Assembly (NCBI RefSeq): GCF_003323745.1
Contig: NZ_QOIL01000007.1
Span: 124,001 to 188,000 of the forward strand
DNA: 64,000 bases
Reading direction: 5' to 3'
Origin: Sphaerisporangium album
GTDB taxonomy: Bacteria; Actinomycetota; Actinomycetes; Streptosporangiales; Streptosporangiaceae
How positions within the stretch are numbered: position 1 is the first letter of the stretch; the number at the start of each line of letters is the position of its first letter. Under the pieces are notes generated by a model, which saw nothing but the letters and a program-made list of their open reading frames with translations, had not been told where the DNA came from and did no database searches. The position numbers and the translations under genes are program-made. Of this stretch, positions 55,346 to 63,988 are shown one piece after another.

Positions 55346-56215
55346 TCAGGTGGTGTCGCCGGCCCGTCGGCGGCTGAGGATCGCGGCGATCGGCAGGGCC
55401 GCGGCCAGGCCGCTGAGCAGTACCGCGGCGAGTGCTCCCAGGACGGCCGGTTCGTCGCCGAAGGCGATGCCGGCGGCGGCCAGCGCGGGGCCGGCGTTGC
55501 GCACCGCCGCGACGCCCCCCATGGTGGTGCGGCGCGCCGGCGACCCGGTCGCGAGCACGGTGCCGATGGCGAAGGCGGCTCCGGCGAGGACGAATCCCGC
55601 CAGCAGGGTGCGTGAGCCGATCAGCGCGACGACGTCGCGCCAGTTGCCCGCCAGCATGCCCACCAGCACGATCAGGAACGTCACGTTCGACACCCTGGCG
55701 GCGGCGGGATGCCACGACCGCGCCGTGGCGGGCGCGTAGTGGCGCGTGATCAGTCCGATGGCGAACGGGACGAGCTGCAGGACGGCCACGGTCCGCACCA
55801 GCGCCGCGACGTCCAGGGAGATCCCCGCGCCGACTCCGGCCGCGGTGAGTATGGCGTTGGCCGTCAGGCCGAAGGTGACGCTGCCGACGGCGGCGAGCAG
55901 CACCTGCGTCGCCGCGCCCGCGACCACGTCTCCCTTTTGCACCATCGCCAGTTTCGCCCCGAACGGACCACCCGGTGACGAGGCGGTCAGCACCATCGCG
56001 ATGAACGCCGCCGCCGGCAGGCCGAACAGCGCGGCGACGCCCCAGCCCAGCAGCGGGATGACCACCAGGTTGGCCAGCAGCGCCAGCAGCGGCGACAACG
56101 GGCCGGCGAAGATCGCGCGCAACGCCGGCAGCGTGGCTCCCAGACCGGCGGCGAACATCGTCGCCGCGATGAACACCACGGTGATCGCGTTGAAGAGCAA
56201 CCGCAGCATGTCCAT
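55346..56215 (-). CDS. Bile acid:sodium symporter (BASS) family protein
   Basis: Membrane transporter of 289 residues with about nine hydrophobic helices. VLTASSPGGPFGAKLAMVQK carries the conserved crossover-like motif of the BASS/arsenite family, and MGGVAAVRNAGPALAAAGIA matches the second crossover. The organic anion substrate cannot be told. It is the last gene of an apparent four-gene operon with a DyP peroxidase, 55 bases after the peroxidase stop. Confidence 0.85.
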   Translation of the reverse strand: MDMLRLLFNAITVVFIAATMFAAGLGATLPALRAIFAGPLSPLLALLANLVVIPLLGWGVAALFGLPAAAFIAMVLTASSPGGPFGAKLAMVQKGDVVAGAATQVLLAAVGSVTFGLTANAILTAAGVGAGISLDVAALVRTVAVLQLVPFAIGLITRHYAPATARSWHPAAARVSNVTFLIVLVGMLAGNWRDVVALIGSRTLLAGFVLAGAAFAIGTVLATGSPARRTTMGGVAAVRNAGPALAAAGIAFGDEPAVLGALAAVLLSGLAAALPIAAILSRRRAGDTT

Positions 56216-56270
56216 GACATCTCCACCGGCGAGCGCAGGCCACGGGCCACAGGTGGCGCCTGCCGCGCCT

Positions 56271-57605
56271 TCAGTCGTCCAGATCGCCGAGCCAGCTCAG
56301 GGCGTTCAGCCCCGGCATGAAGCAGTACTCGCCGCCACGGGTGACGACGAAGCGCGGCAGCGCCCGCAGACGCCGCCGAAGTGGCCGCTGAGGAATGGTG
56401 AAGTCGCCGGGGCCGTCGCCCGAGCCGACGATGGGATCGCGTGCGTCGCCCGCGCCGAAGAAGAGGCCGTCGTTCATCCATTCGGACTGGACGAACTCGA
56501 ACTGCCGCCCCAGATGCGCCCCGACGAAGGCGAACATCAGCCCGCGCTCGGCCCCGTCGTCCTCCAGCGCCCCTTCGGGCAGCGGCGGGCCGTAGGCGGT
56601 GCCGCGCCGGATCATCCGGTGCAGTCTCGGCACGCCCGCCACCGCCGCGTCGCGGGGGTTGCCCCGGCGGATGTGGCAGCCACAGGGCGTGGTGAATCCC
56701 GCCGGATCGTCGTGCTCGTACAGGAAGGCGTTGTTGCGGCGGCGGTCGGCGCCGAGGCCGGGCTCGTCGCGCGACGGGCTGAGCGCCAGCGGCGCGCCGC
56801 TGCGCCAGCGTCCCATGATCTTCGCGGCCAGCAGTTCCTCGTCCTCGGGGCCGGTGGAGTTGTCCCTCAGGTAGCGGCGGAAGGCGGCGACGCGCTGGTG
56901 GAGTTTGCGGAAGGCCACGTAGGTGCCGTTGCGCCCCAGGATCTCGGGGCGCGGGGCCTGGACGCCACCGAGTTCGTCGGGGTAGCCGAGCACGAACTCA
57001 CCGGCCTTGAGCGGCGCCTCCAGCGGATTGGATCCGGGGATGCCGCTGCCTTCGACGGCCGGGTGGCTGATGCCGTCGCGGTAACCGAAGGGTTCGGTCT
57101 CGGTGGGTAGAGCATGACAGTCCTGCCGCCAGATCGCGGTCACACCGGAGAGCCGCTGATAGGCGGGGCGGGCGCGGTCGATGGCCGTTTCCAGCCGGGC
57201 GCGGTCGGGCGCGAGCGCCACCAGCACCACGTGGACATCAAGCGTGCCCAGCGGCGCCTCCCAGTGCTCGGGGCCGCTGTCGCCGACATCGCCCAGCGCC
57301 GCGGCCCGAGCGGCCATCCCTTGCCGGAACTCCCAGGCGAACGTCTCCAGCGCCTCCGCCGGCACCCCCAGGGCCCTGAGGCCGTGGACGGTGAGCGCGA
57401 CGCTCACCCAGGTCTCGCCCAGCGGGCTTTCCGTGTCGGCGGCCGAGGTGACCACGGCGCGTATGCGCCGCATCAGCTCCCGCCCGTGCGCGCGGTCGTC
57501 GAGGCGGAGCAGGATGTAGGTCGCCGCGTACGGGCTCGGCCGCGGGCTGAGGACTCCGCGCTGGATGTCGCCGAGGTCGAGCACGGCATGCGTTCGTGCG
57601 GTCAC
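56271..57605 (-). CDS. DyP-type heme peroxidase
   Basis: Peroxidase of 444 residues. The GxxDG motif with the catalytic Asp is GYRDGISHPAVEGSG (near residue 173); a likely proximal heme His is in CGCHIRRGNPRDAA (near 307); and the C-terminus ends GGEYCFMPGLNALSWL, a family feature. No Tat or Sec signal is seen, so it is cytoplasmic or encapsulated, though no encapsulin gene is in view. Starts at GTG 57605. Part of the 59232-55346 minus-strand operon with two proteins of unknown role and a BASS transporter. Confidence 0.88.
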   Translation of the reverse strand: MTARTHAVLDLGDIQRGVLSPRPSPYAATYILLRLDDRAHGRELMRRIRAVVTSAADTESPLGETWVSVALTVHGLRALGVPAEALETFAWEFRQGMAARAAALGDVGDSGPEHWEAPLGTLDVHVVLVALAPDRARLETAIDRARPAYQRLSGVTAIWRQDCHALPTETEPFGYRDGISHPAVEGSGIPGSNPLEAPLKAGEFVLGYPDELGGVQAPRPEILGRNGTYVAFRKLHQRVAAFRRYLRDNSTGPEDEELLAAKIMGRWRSGAPLALSPSRDEPGLGADRRRNNAFLYEHDDPAGFTTPCGCHIRRGNPRDAAVAGVPRLHRMIRRGTAYGPPLPEGALEDDGAERGLMFAFVGAHLGRQFEFVQSEWMNDGLFFGAGDARDPIVGSGDGPGDFTIPQRPLRRRLRALPRFVVTRGGEYCFMPGLNALSWLGDLDD

Positions 57606-57635
57606 CGATGTCCTCCTCCCGAAACCGCCGGGGCG

Positions 57636-58661
57636 TTACTTCACCGAGGCGATGTTCTTCCAGAAGGCGCGCAGGCTCTCGTCGCCGCCGAACAGCGAGC
57701 TGAAGATCGTGGAGTCGGCCAGCAGCACGTCACCGGCCCGCTCTCCGGCGGGGGGCATCCACAGGAACATGTTGAACTCGGTGTTGCCGGCCTCGGTGAA
57801 GGGGTGCGGCGGCCTGGAGGGGTCGACCGGCTGCCTGCCCAGCACGTGGACGACCTCCGGGCCCTCGCTCGTCACGGCGTAGTGCGGCAGGTGCATGTGG
57901 AAGTTGAAGTTGCTCACGCCGTCCAGCCACCCTTTGGCGTCCAGGTCCCTGCTGACGGACAGCGGCGCGATCTTCTTGGCCTCCCGCACCGCGGGCCGCA
58001 GCCCGTAGCGGTTCTCCACCGGCACACCCAGCCCGTGCATCAAGCCTCGGACATAGCGAGCGAAGCGCTGCTGGCGCGGCACCAGGGGGTCGCCGTGGTG
58101 GTGGTACTCCGCGTCGCGCACGGCCAGGTCCTCCGATGCCCCGACATCGTGGTGCGGCCCCAGGACCAGGCAGGTCCCCTCCCGGGTGAGGAAGTGCCGC
58201 AGCGCCTCGATCTCCCCGGGCTCGGCGTCCTGCCCGGTGACCATGTGGTCCAGCCCGAACACCAGCAGGGTGTCGGTGTCGGCCAGCACCCGCTCGTCCA
58301 GCACGGTACGGAAACCGGCCTGGTCGATGCGCTGGTACACCGGCACGGGGTGTCCGGTGGTCTCCTGGACGAATTGCTGGAACGGCGCCCAGCCCCAGAA
58401 GAACAGCTCCAGTGATCCGGCGATGCCCTGCTGGAACTGGAGCGGATCAGACCAGCGGGGTTCCTCGTAGGCCGGCCAGTTCACACGGCGGACCTCCGTC
58501 ATCGTGGAGAACCGGTTGTCGAGCTCGGCCGTGTTCCGACCCGCCTCGGCCGGATAACTCCACGAGACGTAGATGCTCACCCGCCGCCGCCCGGAGGTGT
58601 ACGCGCGCGGCACATGATTCTGGTTGTAGGTGCGGGCGGTGCTGGATTCGCTCATCTTCAT
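57636..58661 (-). CDS. Unknown protein of the DyP operon
   Basis: Protein of 341 residues that I do not recognise. It has no signal or membrane segment. The central part (DTLLVFGLDHMVTGQDAEPG, LRHFLTREGTCLVLGPHHDV) looks like a Rossmann/flavodoxin- or class I amidotransferase-like alternation of strands and helices, without a clear catalytic Cys. The C-terminal third is rich in His and aromatic residues (FNFHMHLPHYAVTSEG). ATG at 58661 is preferred; 58655 is possible. Lies 30 bases upstream of the DyP gene on the same strand, so a role in the same process is likely. Confidence 0.75.
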   Translation of the reverse strand: MKMSESSTARTYNQNHVPRAYTSGRRRVSIYVSWSYPAEAGRNTAELDNRFSTMTEVRRVNWPAYEEPRWSDPLQFQQGIAGSLELFFWGWAPFQQFVQETTGHPVPVYQRIDQAGFRTVLDERVLADTDTLLVFGLDHMVTGQDAEPGEIEALRHFLTREGTCLVLGPHHDVGASEDLAVRDAEYHHHGDPLVPRQQRFARYVRGLMHGLGVPVENRYGLRPAVREAKKIAPLSVSRDLDAKGWLDGVSNFNFHMHLPHYAVTSEGPEVVHVLGRQPVDPSRPPHPFTEAGNTEFNMFLWMPPAGERAGDVLLADSTIFSSLFGGDESLRAFWKNIASVK

Positions 58662-58698
58662 CACCCATCGCCAACCGGCCCAGGCTCAGGGGCCTGGC

Positions 58699-59232
58699 TC
58701 ACTGCATCTGGTCGAGCATCTCCGACAGGGCGCTTCTGACCCGTAGCGCCTTTTTGATCTCATCGGCGGTGACGTACGGATACTCTCCGTACTCGATGAA
58801 GCTCGGGCAGTGGTGCTCACGAACGAACCTGGCGAACGCCCCGGGGTTGGTCTTCCAGTCCTCGGGAAATCCCACGAGGTTCTCGAACGCCGTGTTCACC
58901 CCCGCCTTGCCGAACAGCGCGACGGCGTCTTCGGTGTACTTGTCGAAGTCGGTGTCGAAGATCCCCTGGTACATGAACCGGGTGTCGTCGTCGAACAGCA
59001 CCCAGCGCAGGTAATGCAGCTTCAGCGGTGCGAGAAGATGCGGATCGGCCTCCAGGGCCTTGGCCAGCGCGTAGCCGTGGTCGCGGATCGCCTCGGCCCG
59101 GCCGGGCTTGACGTCGGCGATGATGGTGAACCCGTAGCACGCCGGGGTCCGCGGGAAGACGGGGCCGTATTTCCCCTGTTCGAGGTGGCCGGTCTCCTTG
59201 GGGATGACCACTGCCTGAGGCGTGATCTCCAT
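58699..59232 (-). CDS. Unknown DyP-associated ferredoxin-fold-like protein
   Basis: Protein of 177 residues, first gene of the DyP operon, with GGGAGGAG before its ATG. LHYLRWVLFDDDTRFMYQGI followed by FDTDFDKYTEDAVALF resembles a module that, from memory, occurs fused or next to DyP peroxidases and has the alternating pattern of a ferredoxin-like fold. It may be an accessory or electron-transfer partner of the peroxidase (inference). No cofactor-binding motif is visible. The gap 59233-59373 downstream of the recombinase remnant holds only its promoter. Confidence 0.75.
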   Translation of the reverse strand: MEITPQAVVIPKETGHLEQGKYGPVFPRTPACYGFTIIADVKPGRAEAIRDHGYALAKALEADPHLLAPLKLHYLRWVLFDDDTRFMYQGIFDTDFDKYTEDAVALFGKAGVNTAFENLVGFPEDWKTNPGAFARFVREHHCPSFIEYGEYPYVTADEIKKALRVRSALSEMLDQMQ

Positions 59233-59373
59233 GTCCGCTCCTCCCTCACCCGGTCAGAGGGGGAACAAGCCAACGGCAGCCTGACACGGACGATTATCCC
59301 ACACAGCGAAGACGAAGAACCGGAGGGCAGACAGTGGAGAACCCCGCCTCGGACTGACCCGCGCTGACTCCTT

Positions 59374-59413
59374 ACGTGTCGCATCGCCACTGGTCAGGGC
59401 CTAACTCGCGTCC
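59374..59413. repeat. Imperfect 40-bp direct repeat, copy A
   Basis: Begins ACGTGTCGCATCGCCACTGG and continues TCAGGGCCTAACTCGCGTCC. It matches copy B at 60546-60585 at 32 of 40 positions; all eight differences are transitions. It covers the stop codon of the recombinase remnant. A and B may be attachment-site relics of a lost integrative element. Confidence 0.55.
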
Positions 59414-60004
59414 AGCCGCCAATTCGCCCTCGACGGCAGAGGCAGCTCGGTGGAGCCAGGCGACCGGCGGCCGGTGATGAACAGGAAGGCGTCCCGGCCG
59501 CGGTGGCCAAGCAAAGGGGCCATCCGATCGAGCACCCAGCGAGGTACCGGCACCTCGCGGCGCGAGGAGGAGTTCTTGGGTACTCCTTCCACTTTCCCTT
59601 CCGGGTGACCACTCCGCGGATGGAGATTTTCGCGCGCAGCCAGTCGATGGGGTTGCCGGTCCCGTCCTCTCGCTCGGCCCCGCACACACCGCCGCCTCGC
59701 CCCACCGGGGGCCGGCGTAGCACATCAGGTCCGTCATGACCCCGTGCGTCTCGGGCAGTTCGGCCACGATCGCGGCCACCTTCTGGCACGGGGACACTGG
59801 GGTGATCCCCTCCAGGACCGCGTTCCCGAGCATGCTGGCGAGCAGGTTGTAGGAGCGGCGGATCGCCTGCCGCCCGTCGCCCTCCTCCATCTGCCGCACC
59901 CATGCCTGCACGTCCAGGCGGCCGTTGTGTCGCCATTCCTCCCCGTGCGGCAGGATGCGCAACCGGAACTGCGCGTTGTCGCCACGACGGGTCTCCTCCT
60001 CCAC
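59401..60004 (-). pseudogene. Decayed tyrosine recombinase/integrase
   Basis: Three reading-frame pieces join to give the middle of a phage-type integrase: LDVQAWVRQMEEGDGRQAIR with SYNLLASMLGNAVLEGI and CYAGPRWGEAA in one frame (60004 to about 59690), IDWLRAKISIRGVVTRKGKW in a second, and REVPVPRWVLDRMAPLLGHR with DAFLFITGRRS in a third. The first catalytic Arg (GPRWGEAA) is kept; the His-x-x-Arg box and the Tyr are missing because the frame stops at 59401. The N-terminal arm domain is also absent. Confidence 0.75.
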
Positions 60005-60071
60005 GACGCGGGCCGGCTACCACTTCGTGTGCCACTCCCCACCGTGATCCGGCTCGCCACTGCTCGGCAGA

Positions 60072-60542
60072 TCAGACCGTCTGCGTCCGCAGATCGGCCA
60101 GTTGGAACAGCTCAGTGGCATGGTCGGCGATCAACTCGGCTATCGAGGCCGGCTTGAGCGCGATACGAGCGATGCATTCGGCGGTCAGCGGACTCGTCTC
60201 GATGATGTACTCGCCTCGCGCCCGGTCGGCGAACTCCGGGCCGGTGCGCCGGCCGGAATCCCAGTGCGCGATGCGGGCGAGGTAGAAGTACTCCCGCTCG
60301 TCGCCGCGCTCGTTGATCTGCACCAGCGCGTGCACGACGGCGTCGCCGGCGAGCTCCTCACGAATCTCCCGGGTGAGCGCGGCCTCCAGGCTCGCGTCGG
60401 TGGGCTCGACGCCGCCTCCAGGCAGGACCCAGTACGGTTCGACGCCGGGGCGTACCCGTTTGATGGTGAGCAGGGCGCCGCTCGGGGTGATGAGGATGGC
60501 CCGCACGCGTTCCTTCTGCCCCGCACTGACCTGCCCTGACAC
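60072..60542 (-). CDS. NUDIX hydrolase
   Basis: Hydrolase of 156 residues acting on a nucleoside-diphosphate-linked substrate (unknown). The Nudix box is GGGVEPTDASLEAALTREIR followed by EELAGD; the REIREEL core is intact, while the spacing before it has one extra residue compared with the canonical box, a variant I recall from other actinobacterial members. YFYLARIAHWDSGRRTGPEF follows. GTG at 60542 is used. Lies between the two direct repeats, next to the recombinase remnant, and may be cargo of the lost element. Confidence 0.88.
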   Translation of the reverse strand: MSGQVSAGQKERVRAILITPSGALLTIKRVRPGVEPYWVLPGGGVEPTDASLEAALTREIREELAGDAVVHALVQINERGDEREYFYLARIAHWDSGRRTGPEFADRARGEYIIETSPLTAECIARIALKPASIAELIADHATELFQLADLRTQTV

Positions 60543-60545
60543 ATG

Positions 60546-60585
60546 ACGTGTTGCATCGTTGCTGGTCAGAGCCTAGTTCGCATCC
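60546..60585. repeat. Imperfect 40-bp direct repeat, copy B
   Basis: Begins ACGTGTTGCATCGTTGCTGG and continues TCAGAGCCTAGTTCGCATCC. It covers the last codons and stop of the RNA methyltransferase gene. Integration at the 3' end of a conserved gene, with the element restoring the end, would explain why copy A overlaps a stop codon in the same register. Confidence 0.55.
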
Positions 60586-61820
60586 TTGACCAGCAGGGCC
60601 ACGGTTTCGACGTGGTGGGTCATCGGGAAGGCGTCGAAGGCGCGCAGGTCGACCAGCGGGTAGCCGTGGTCGGCGAACCAGGCGGCGTCGCGGGCCAGAG
60701 TGGCGGGGTCGCAGGAGACGTACACGACCCGGGAGGCGTCCAGGCCCGCGACGCGGCCCACCACCTCGCGGCCGAGGCCGGTGCGCGGGGGGTCGACCAC
60801 GACCACGTCGGCGCGCTCGACGCCGAGCCGGTCCAGGGTGTCCTCGACGCGGCCCCGCTCGACGCGCGCCTGGGGCAGGTCGCGCAGGTTGTGGCGGGCG
60901 TCCTGGACGGCGCGGGCGTCCGACTCGATGCCGAGGACTGCCCCCTCGGGACCCGCCGCCTCGGCCAGGCCCGCGGCGAACAGCCCGACCCCGCAGTACA
61001 GGTCGAGCCCCCAATCACCGGGACGCACCGCGGCGAACTCCAGCACCGCGTCCAGCAGCACCGCCGCCGCCCCGGGATGGACCTGCCAGAAGCCGCTGCC
61101 CGTTACCCGGAACTCGCGGGACCCCACCCGCTCGGTGAGCACCGTACGGCCGCGCACGGCCCGTGCGTGGCCCCGCCCCTCGTCGACCAGGACGTAGGCG
61201 TCGGCGCCGAGCTCCGGCACCGCGACCGTGCGGTGGCCCTTCGGCGTGACGACCACGGCCCGCTCCCCCGTGGAGCTCGTGATGGCCTCCACACCGGAGG
61301 CGCCGTGCCAGTTGTGGCGCTCGACGCCGACCCGCTCGACCTCGGGGTGGGCGATCAGGCAGGCGTCGACCGGCTCGACCTCGTGCGAGCGGTGGCGGCG
61401 CAGGCCCGGCTGGCCGTCAGGCGTGACCGCGAACTGGACGCGCGTGCGCCAGCCGAGGCCCTTGGGCGCGCCGGGGACCTCCTCGACGTCGACCTTCACC
61501 TCGATGCCGGCGAGCCGCTGGAACTGCTCGGCGACGATCTCGGCCTTGAAGCGGCGCTGCGCGGCGAGGGTGGCGTGCTGCCAGTCGCAGCCGCCGCACC
61601 GGCCCGGCCCGGCGAACGGGCACGGCGGCGTGACCCGCTCGGGCGACGCCTCCAGGATCTCGACGGCGTCGGCCCGCAGGAACCGCGTGGTCTCGTCCGT
61701 GACCTCCGCCAGCACACGCTCGCCGGGCAGGGCGTGGCGGACGAACACCACGCGGCCCTCATGCCTGGCGACGCACCAGCCGCCGTTGGCGACGCGCTCC
61801 ACGTTCAGTTCGATGGGCAC
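60573..61820 (-). CDS. TRAM-domain class I RNA methyltransferase (TrmA/RumA-like)
   Basis: Uridine C5-methyltransferase of 415 residues. An N-terminal TRAM domain (about 1-55) is followed by a 4Fe-4S motif (CPFAGPGRCGGCDWQH, with a further Cys at VDACLIAHPEV), the SAM motif GLDLYCGVGLFAAGLAEAAG, ADVVVVDPPRTGLG, and the catalytic Cys in VYVSCDPATLARD. The target (23S rRNA or tRNA) cannot be told. GTG at 61820 follows GGGGAG; the frame extends to 61838. It starts 14 bases downstream of the permease stop and is probably co-transcribed with it. Confidence 0.92.
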   Translation of the reverse strand: MPIELNVERVANGGWCVARHEGRVVFVRHALPGERVLAEVTDETTRFLRADAVEILEASPERVTPPCPFAGPGRCGGCDWQHATLAAQRRFKAEIVAEQFQRLAGIEVKVDVEEVPGAPKGLGWRTRVQFAVTPDGQPGLRRHRSHEVEPVDACLIAHPEVERVGVERHNWHGASGVEAITSSTGERAVVVTPKGHRTVAVPELGADAYVLVDEGRGHARAVRGRTVLTERVGSREFRVTGSGFWQVHPGAAAVLLDAVLEFAAVRPGDWGLDLYCGVGLFAAGLAEAAGPEGAVLGIESDARAVQDARHNLRDLPQARVERGRVEDTLDRLGVERADVVVVDPPRTGLGREVVGRVAGLDASRVVYVSCDPATLARDAAWFADHGYPLVDLRAFDAFPMTHHVETVALLVKDAN

Positions 61821-61834
61821 TGCGCTCCCCCCGA

Positions 61835-63847
61835 TCACGTCTTGACCTGATCATCCTTACGCGCCACAGCGTAGGGCCGGCGGACCGACCCGGGGGCGAA
61901 CGACTCCGGCCTGCCCTTGAGCCGGTCGGAGGACGCGAGCTGCCACGGCACGCTGGTGACCATCACACCCGGCTGGAAGAGCAGGCGTCCCTTGAGCCTG
62001 AGCGCGCTCTGGTTGTGCAACAGGTGTTCCCACCAGTGGCCCACGACATACTCCGGAATGAACACCGTCACGACGTCGCGGGGCGACCGGCGGCGAAGGC
62101 TCTTGACGTACTCCAGCACCGGCCGGGTGATCTCGCGGTACGGCGAGTCGAGGATCTTGAGCGGCACCGGGATGCCGCGCTCCTCCCAGTCATGCTGCAA
62201 CTGCTTGGCCTCCTCGGCGTCCACGGCGACCGAGATGGCCTCCAGCGTCGACGGCCGGGTGGCCCTGGCGTACGACAGCGCGCGCAGCGTCGGCTTGTGG
62301 ATCTTGGAGAGCAGGACGATCGCGTGGTTCCTGGCCGGGAGCATCGACTCGTCGACCTGCGCCTCCTCCGGCATGACCAGCTCGGCCGCGACGTTGTCGT
62401 AGTGGCGCCTGATGCCGCGCATCATGAGGAACAGCACGGCCATGGCCGCGCAGGCGATCCAGGCGCCGTGCGTGAACTTGGTGACCAGCACGACGACCAG
62501 CACCAGGCCGGTGACGGTGCCGCCGAACGCGTTGATCACCCGCGACCGCTTCATCTGGCCGCGCTTCTTGGGGTCGGTCTCGGTGGCCAGCAGCCGGTTC
62601 CAGTGGCGCACCATACCCGTCTGGCTGATCGTGAACGACACGAACACCCCCACGATGTAGAGCTGCACCAGCCGCGTGGTGTCCGCCTGGAAGGCGTAGA
62701 TCAGCAGCCCCGCCATCGCGGCGAGGATCACGATGCCGTTGCTGAACGCCAGCCGGTCGCCCCGGGTGTGCAGCTGGCGCGGCAGGTAGCGGTTCTGGGC
62801 GAGCACCGACCCGAGCACCGGGAAGCCGTTGAACGCGGTGTTGGCGGCGAGCACGAGGATCAGCGCGGTCATCGCGCTGATCACGTAGAAGGCCGGGGTG
62901 AAGTTGCTGAAGACGGTCTGGGCCACCTGGGCGATCACCGGGTCCGGGTGGGGCACCACGCGGCCCTGCCCGTCCACGACGACGCTGCCCACCGACGGGT
63001 CGGCGAACTTGGCCCCGGTGATGTAGGCGAAGGCCGTGATGCCCGCGAACATCGTGGCGGCCAGCACGCCCAGCGCCAGCAGCGTGTTGGCGGCGTTCTT
63101 GCCCTTGGGCTTCCTGAACGCCGGGACGCCGTTGCTGATGGCCTCCACGCCGGTCAGGGCCGCGCAGCCGGAGGAGAACGCGCGCAACAGCAGGAACACC
63201 AGCGCGAACCCGCCGATGCCGGCGCTCTCGCCGGTGACGGTGAAGTCGGCGGTCGGGGCCTTGAGGTCGGCGCCGAACATGAGCCGCACGCCACCCCAGA
63301 TCATCAGCCCGAACACGCTGATCATGAAGGCGTAGGTGGGGATGGCGAAGGCCAGGCCCGACTCGCGGATGCCGCGCAGGTTCATCACCGTGAGCAGCGC
63401 CACGACGACGATCGCCGCGGCCACCTTGCGGTCGTGCAGGAACGGGAGGGCTGCGCCGAGGTTCTCCACCCCCGACGACACCGACACCGCCACCGTGAGC
63501 ACGTAGTCGACCATCAGCGCGCTCGCGACGATCAGCCCGTAGTTCGACCCGAGGTTGGTGGTGGCCACCTCGAAGTCGCCGCCGCCGCTGGTGTAGGCCC
63601 GGACGTTCTGCCGGTACGACGCGACGACGGTCAGCAGGATCACGACGACGGCGAGGGCGATCCACGGCGTGAAGTGGTAAGCTGCGAGACCCGCGACCCC
63701 GAGCGTGATCAAGATCTCCTGCGGCGCATACGCGACCGATGACAGTGCGTCACTGGCGAATACCGGCAACGCGATGCGTTTGGGCAGCAGCTGCTCGTGT
63801 GCCTGCGCGCTTCGGAGCGCCCGGCCCACGAGTAACCGCTTGACCAT
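61835..63847 (-). CDS. APC-family permease, KimA-like
   Basis: Membrane transporter of 670 residues. The N-terminal part (about 1-440) has 12 hydrophobic helices, with LPVFASDALSSVAYAPQEIL at the first unwound helix and FSSGCAALTGVEAISNGVPA in helix 6; a cytoplasmic C-terminal domain of about 180 residues (ARNHAIVLLSKIHKPTLRAL) follows. This layout is that of KimA-type potassium importers, which fits the probable TrkA gene on the other side. ATG at 63847 follows GGAG closely; GTG at 63865 is an alternative. Confidence 0.9.
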   Translation of the reverse strand: MVKRLLVGRALRSAQAHEQLLPKRIALPVFASDALSSVAYAPQEILITLGVAGLAAYHFTPWIALAVVVILLTVVASYRQNVRAYTSGGGDFEVATTNLGSNYGLIVASALMVDYVLTVAVSVSSGVENLGAALPFLHDRKVAAAIVVVALLTVMNLRGIRESGLAFAIPTYAFMISVFGLMIWGGVRLMFGADLKAPTADFTVTGESAGIGGFALVFLLLRAFSSGCAALTGVEAISNGVPAFRKPKGKNAANTLLALGVLAATMFAGITAFAYITGAKFADPSVGSVVVDGQGRVVPHPDPVIAQVAQTVFSNFTPAFYVISAMTALILVLAANTAFNGFPVLGSVLAQNRYLPRQLHTRGDRLAFSNGIVILAAMAGLLIYAFQADTTRLVQLYIVGVFVSFTISQTGMVRHWNRLLATETDPKKRGQMKRSRVINAFGGTVTGLVLVVVLVTKFTHGAWIACAAMAVLFLMMRGIRRHYDNVAAELVMPEEAQVDESMLPARNHAIVLLSKIHKPTLRALSYARATRPSTLEAISVAVDAEEAKQLQHDWEERGIPVPLKILDSPYREITRPVLEYVKSLRRRSPRDVVTVFIPEYVVGHWWEHLLHNQSALRLKGRLLFQPGVMVTSVPWQLASSDRLKGRPESFAPGSVRRPYAVARKDDQVKT

Positions 63848-63988
63848 ATCTCCAACCTTGGCCACGAGTGATGATGCTAGTCGTGGGCCCGACGTGCTCC
63901 TCACACGGCGCTGGCCAGAACCGGTCATACTTGGCCTGATAGCTGGATAGGGTCCAGGGGTTGCCGCTCAAAGCCACAGCGGGGGAGC

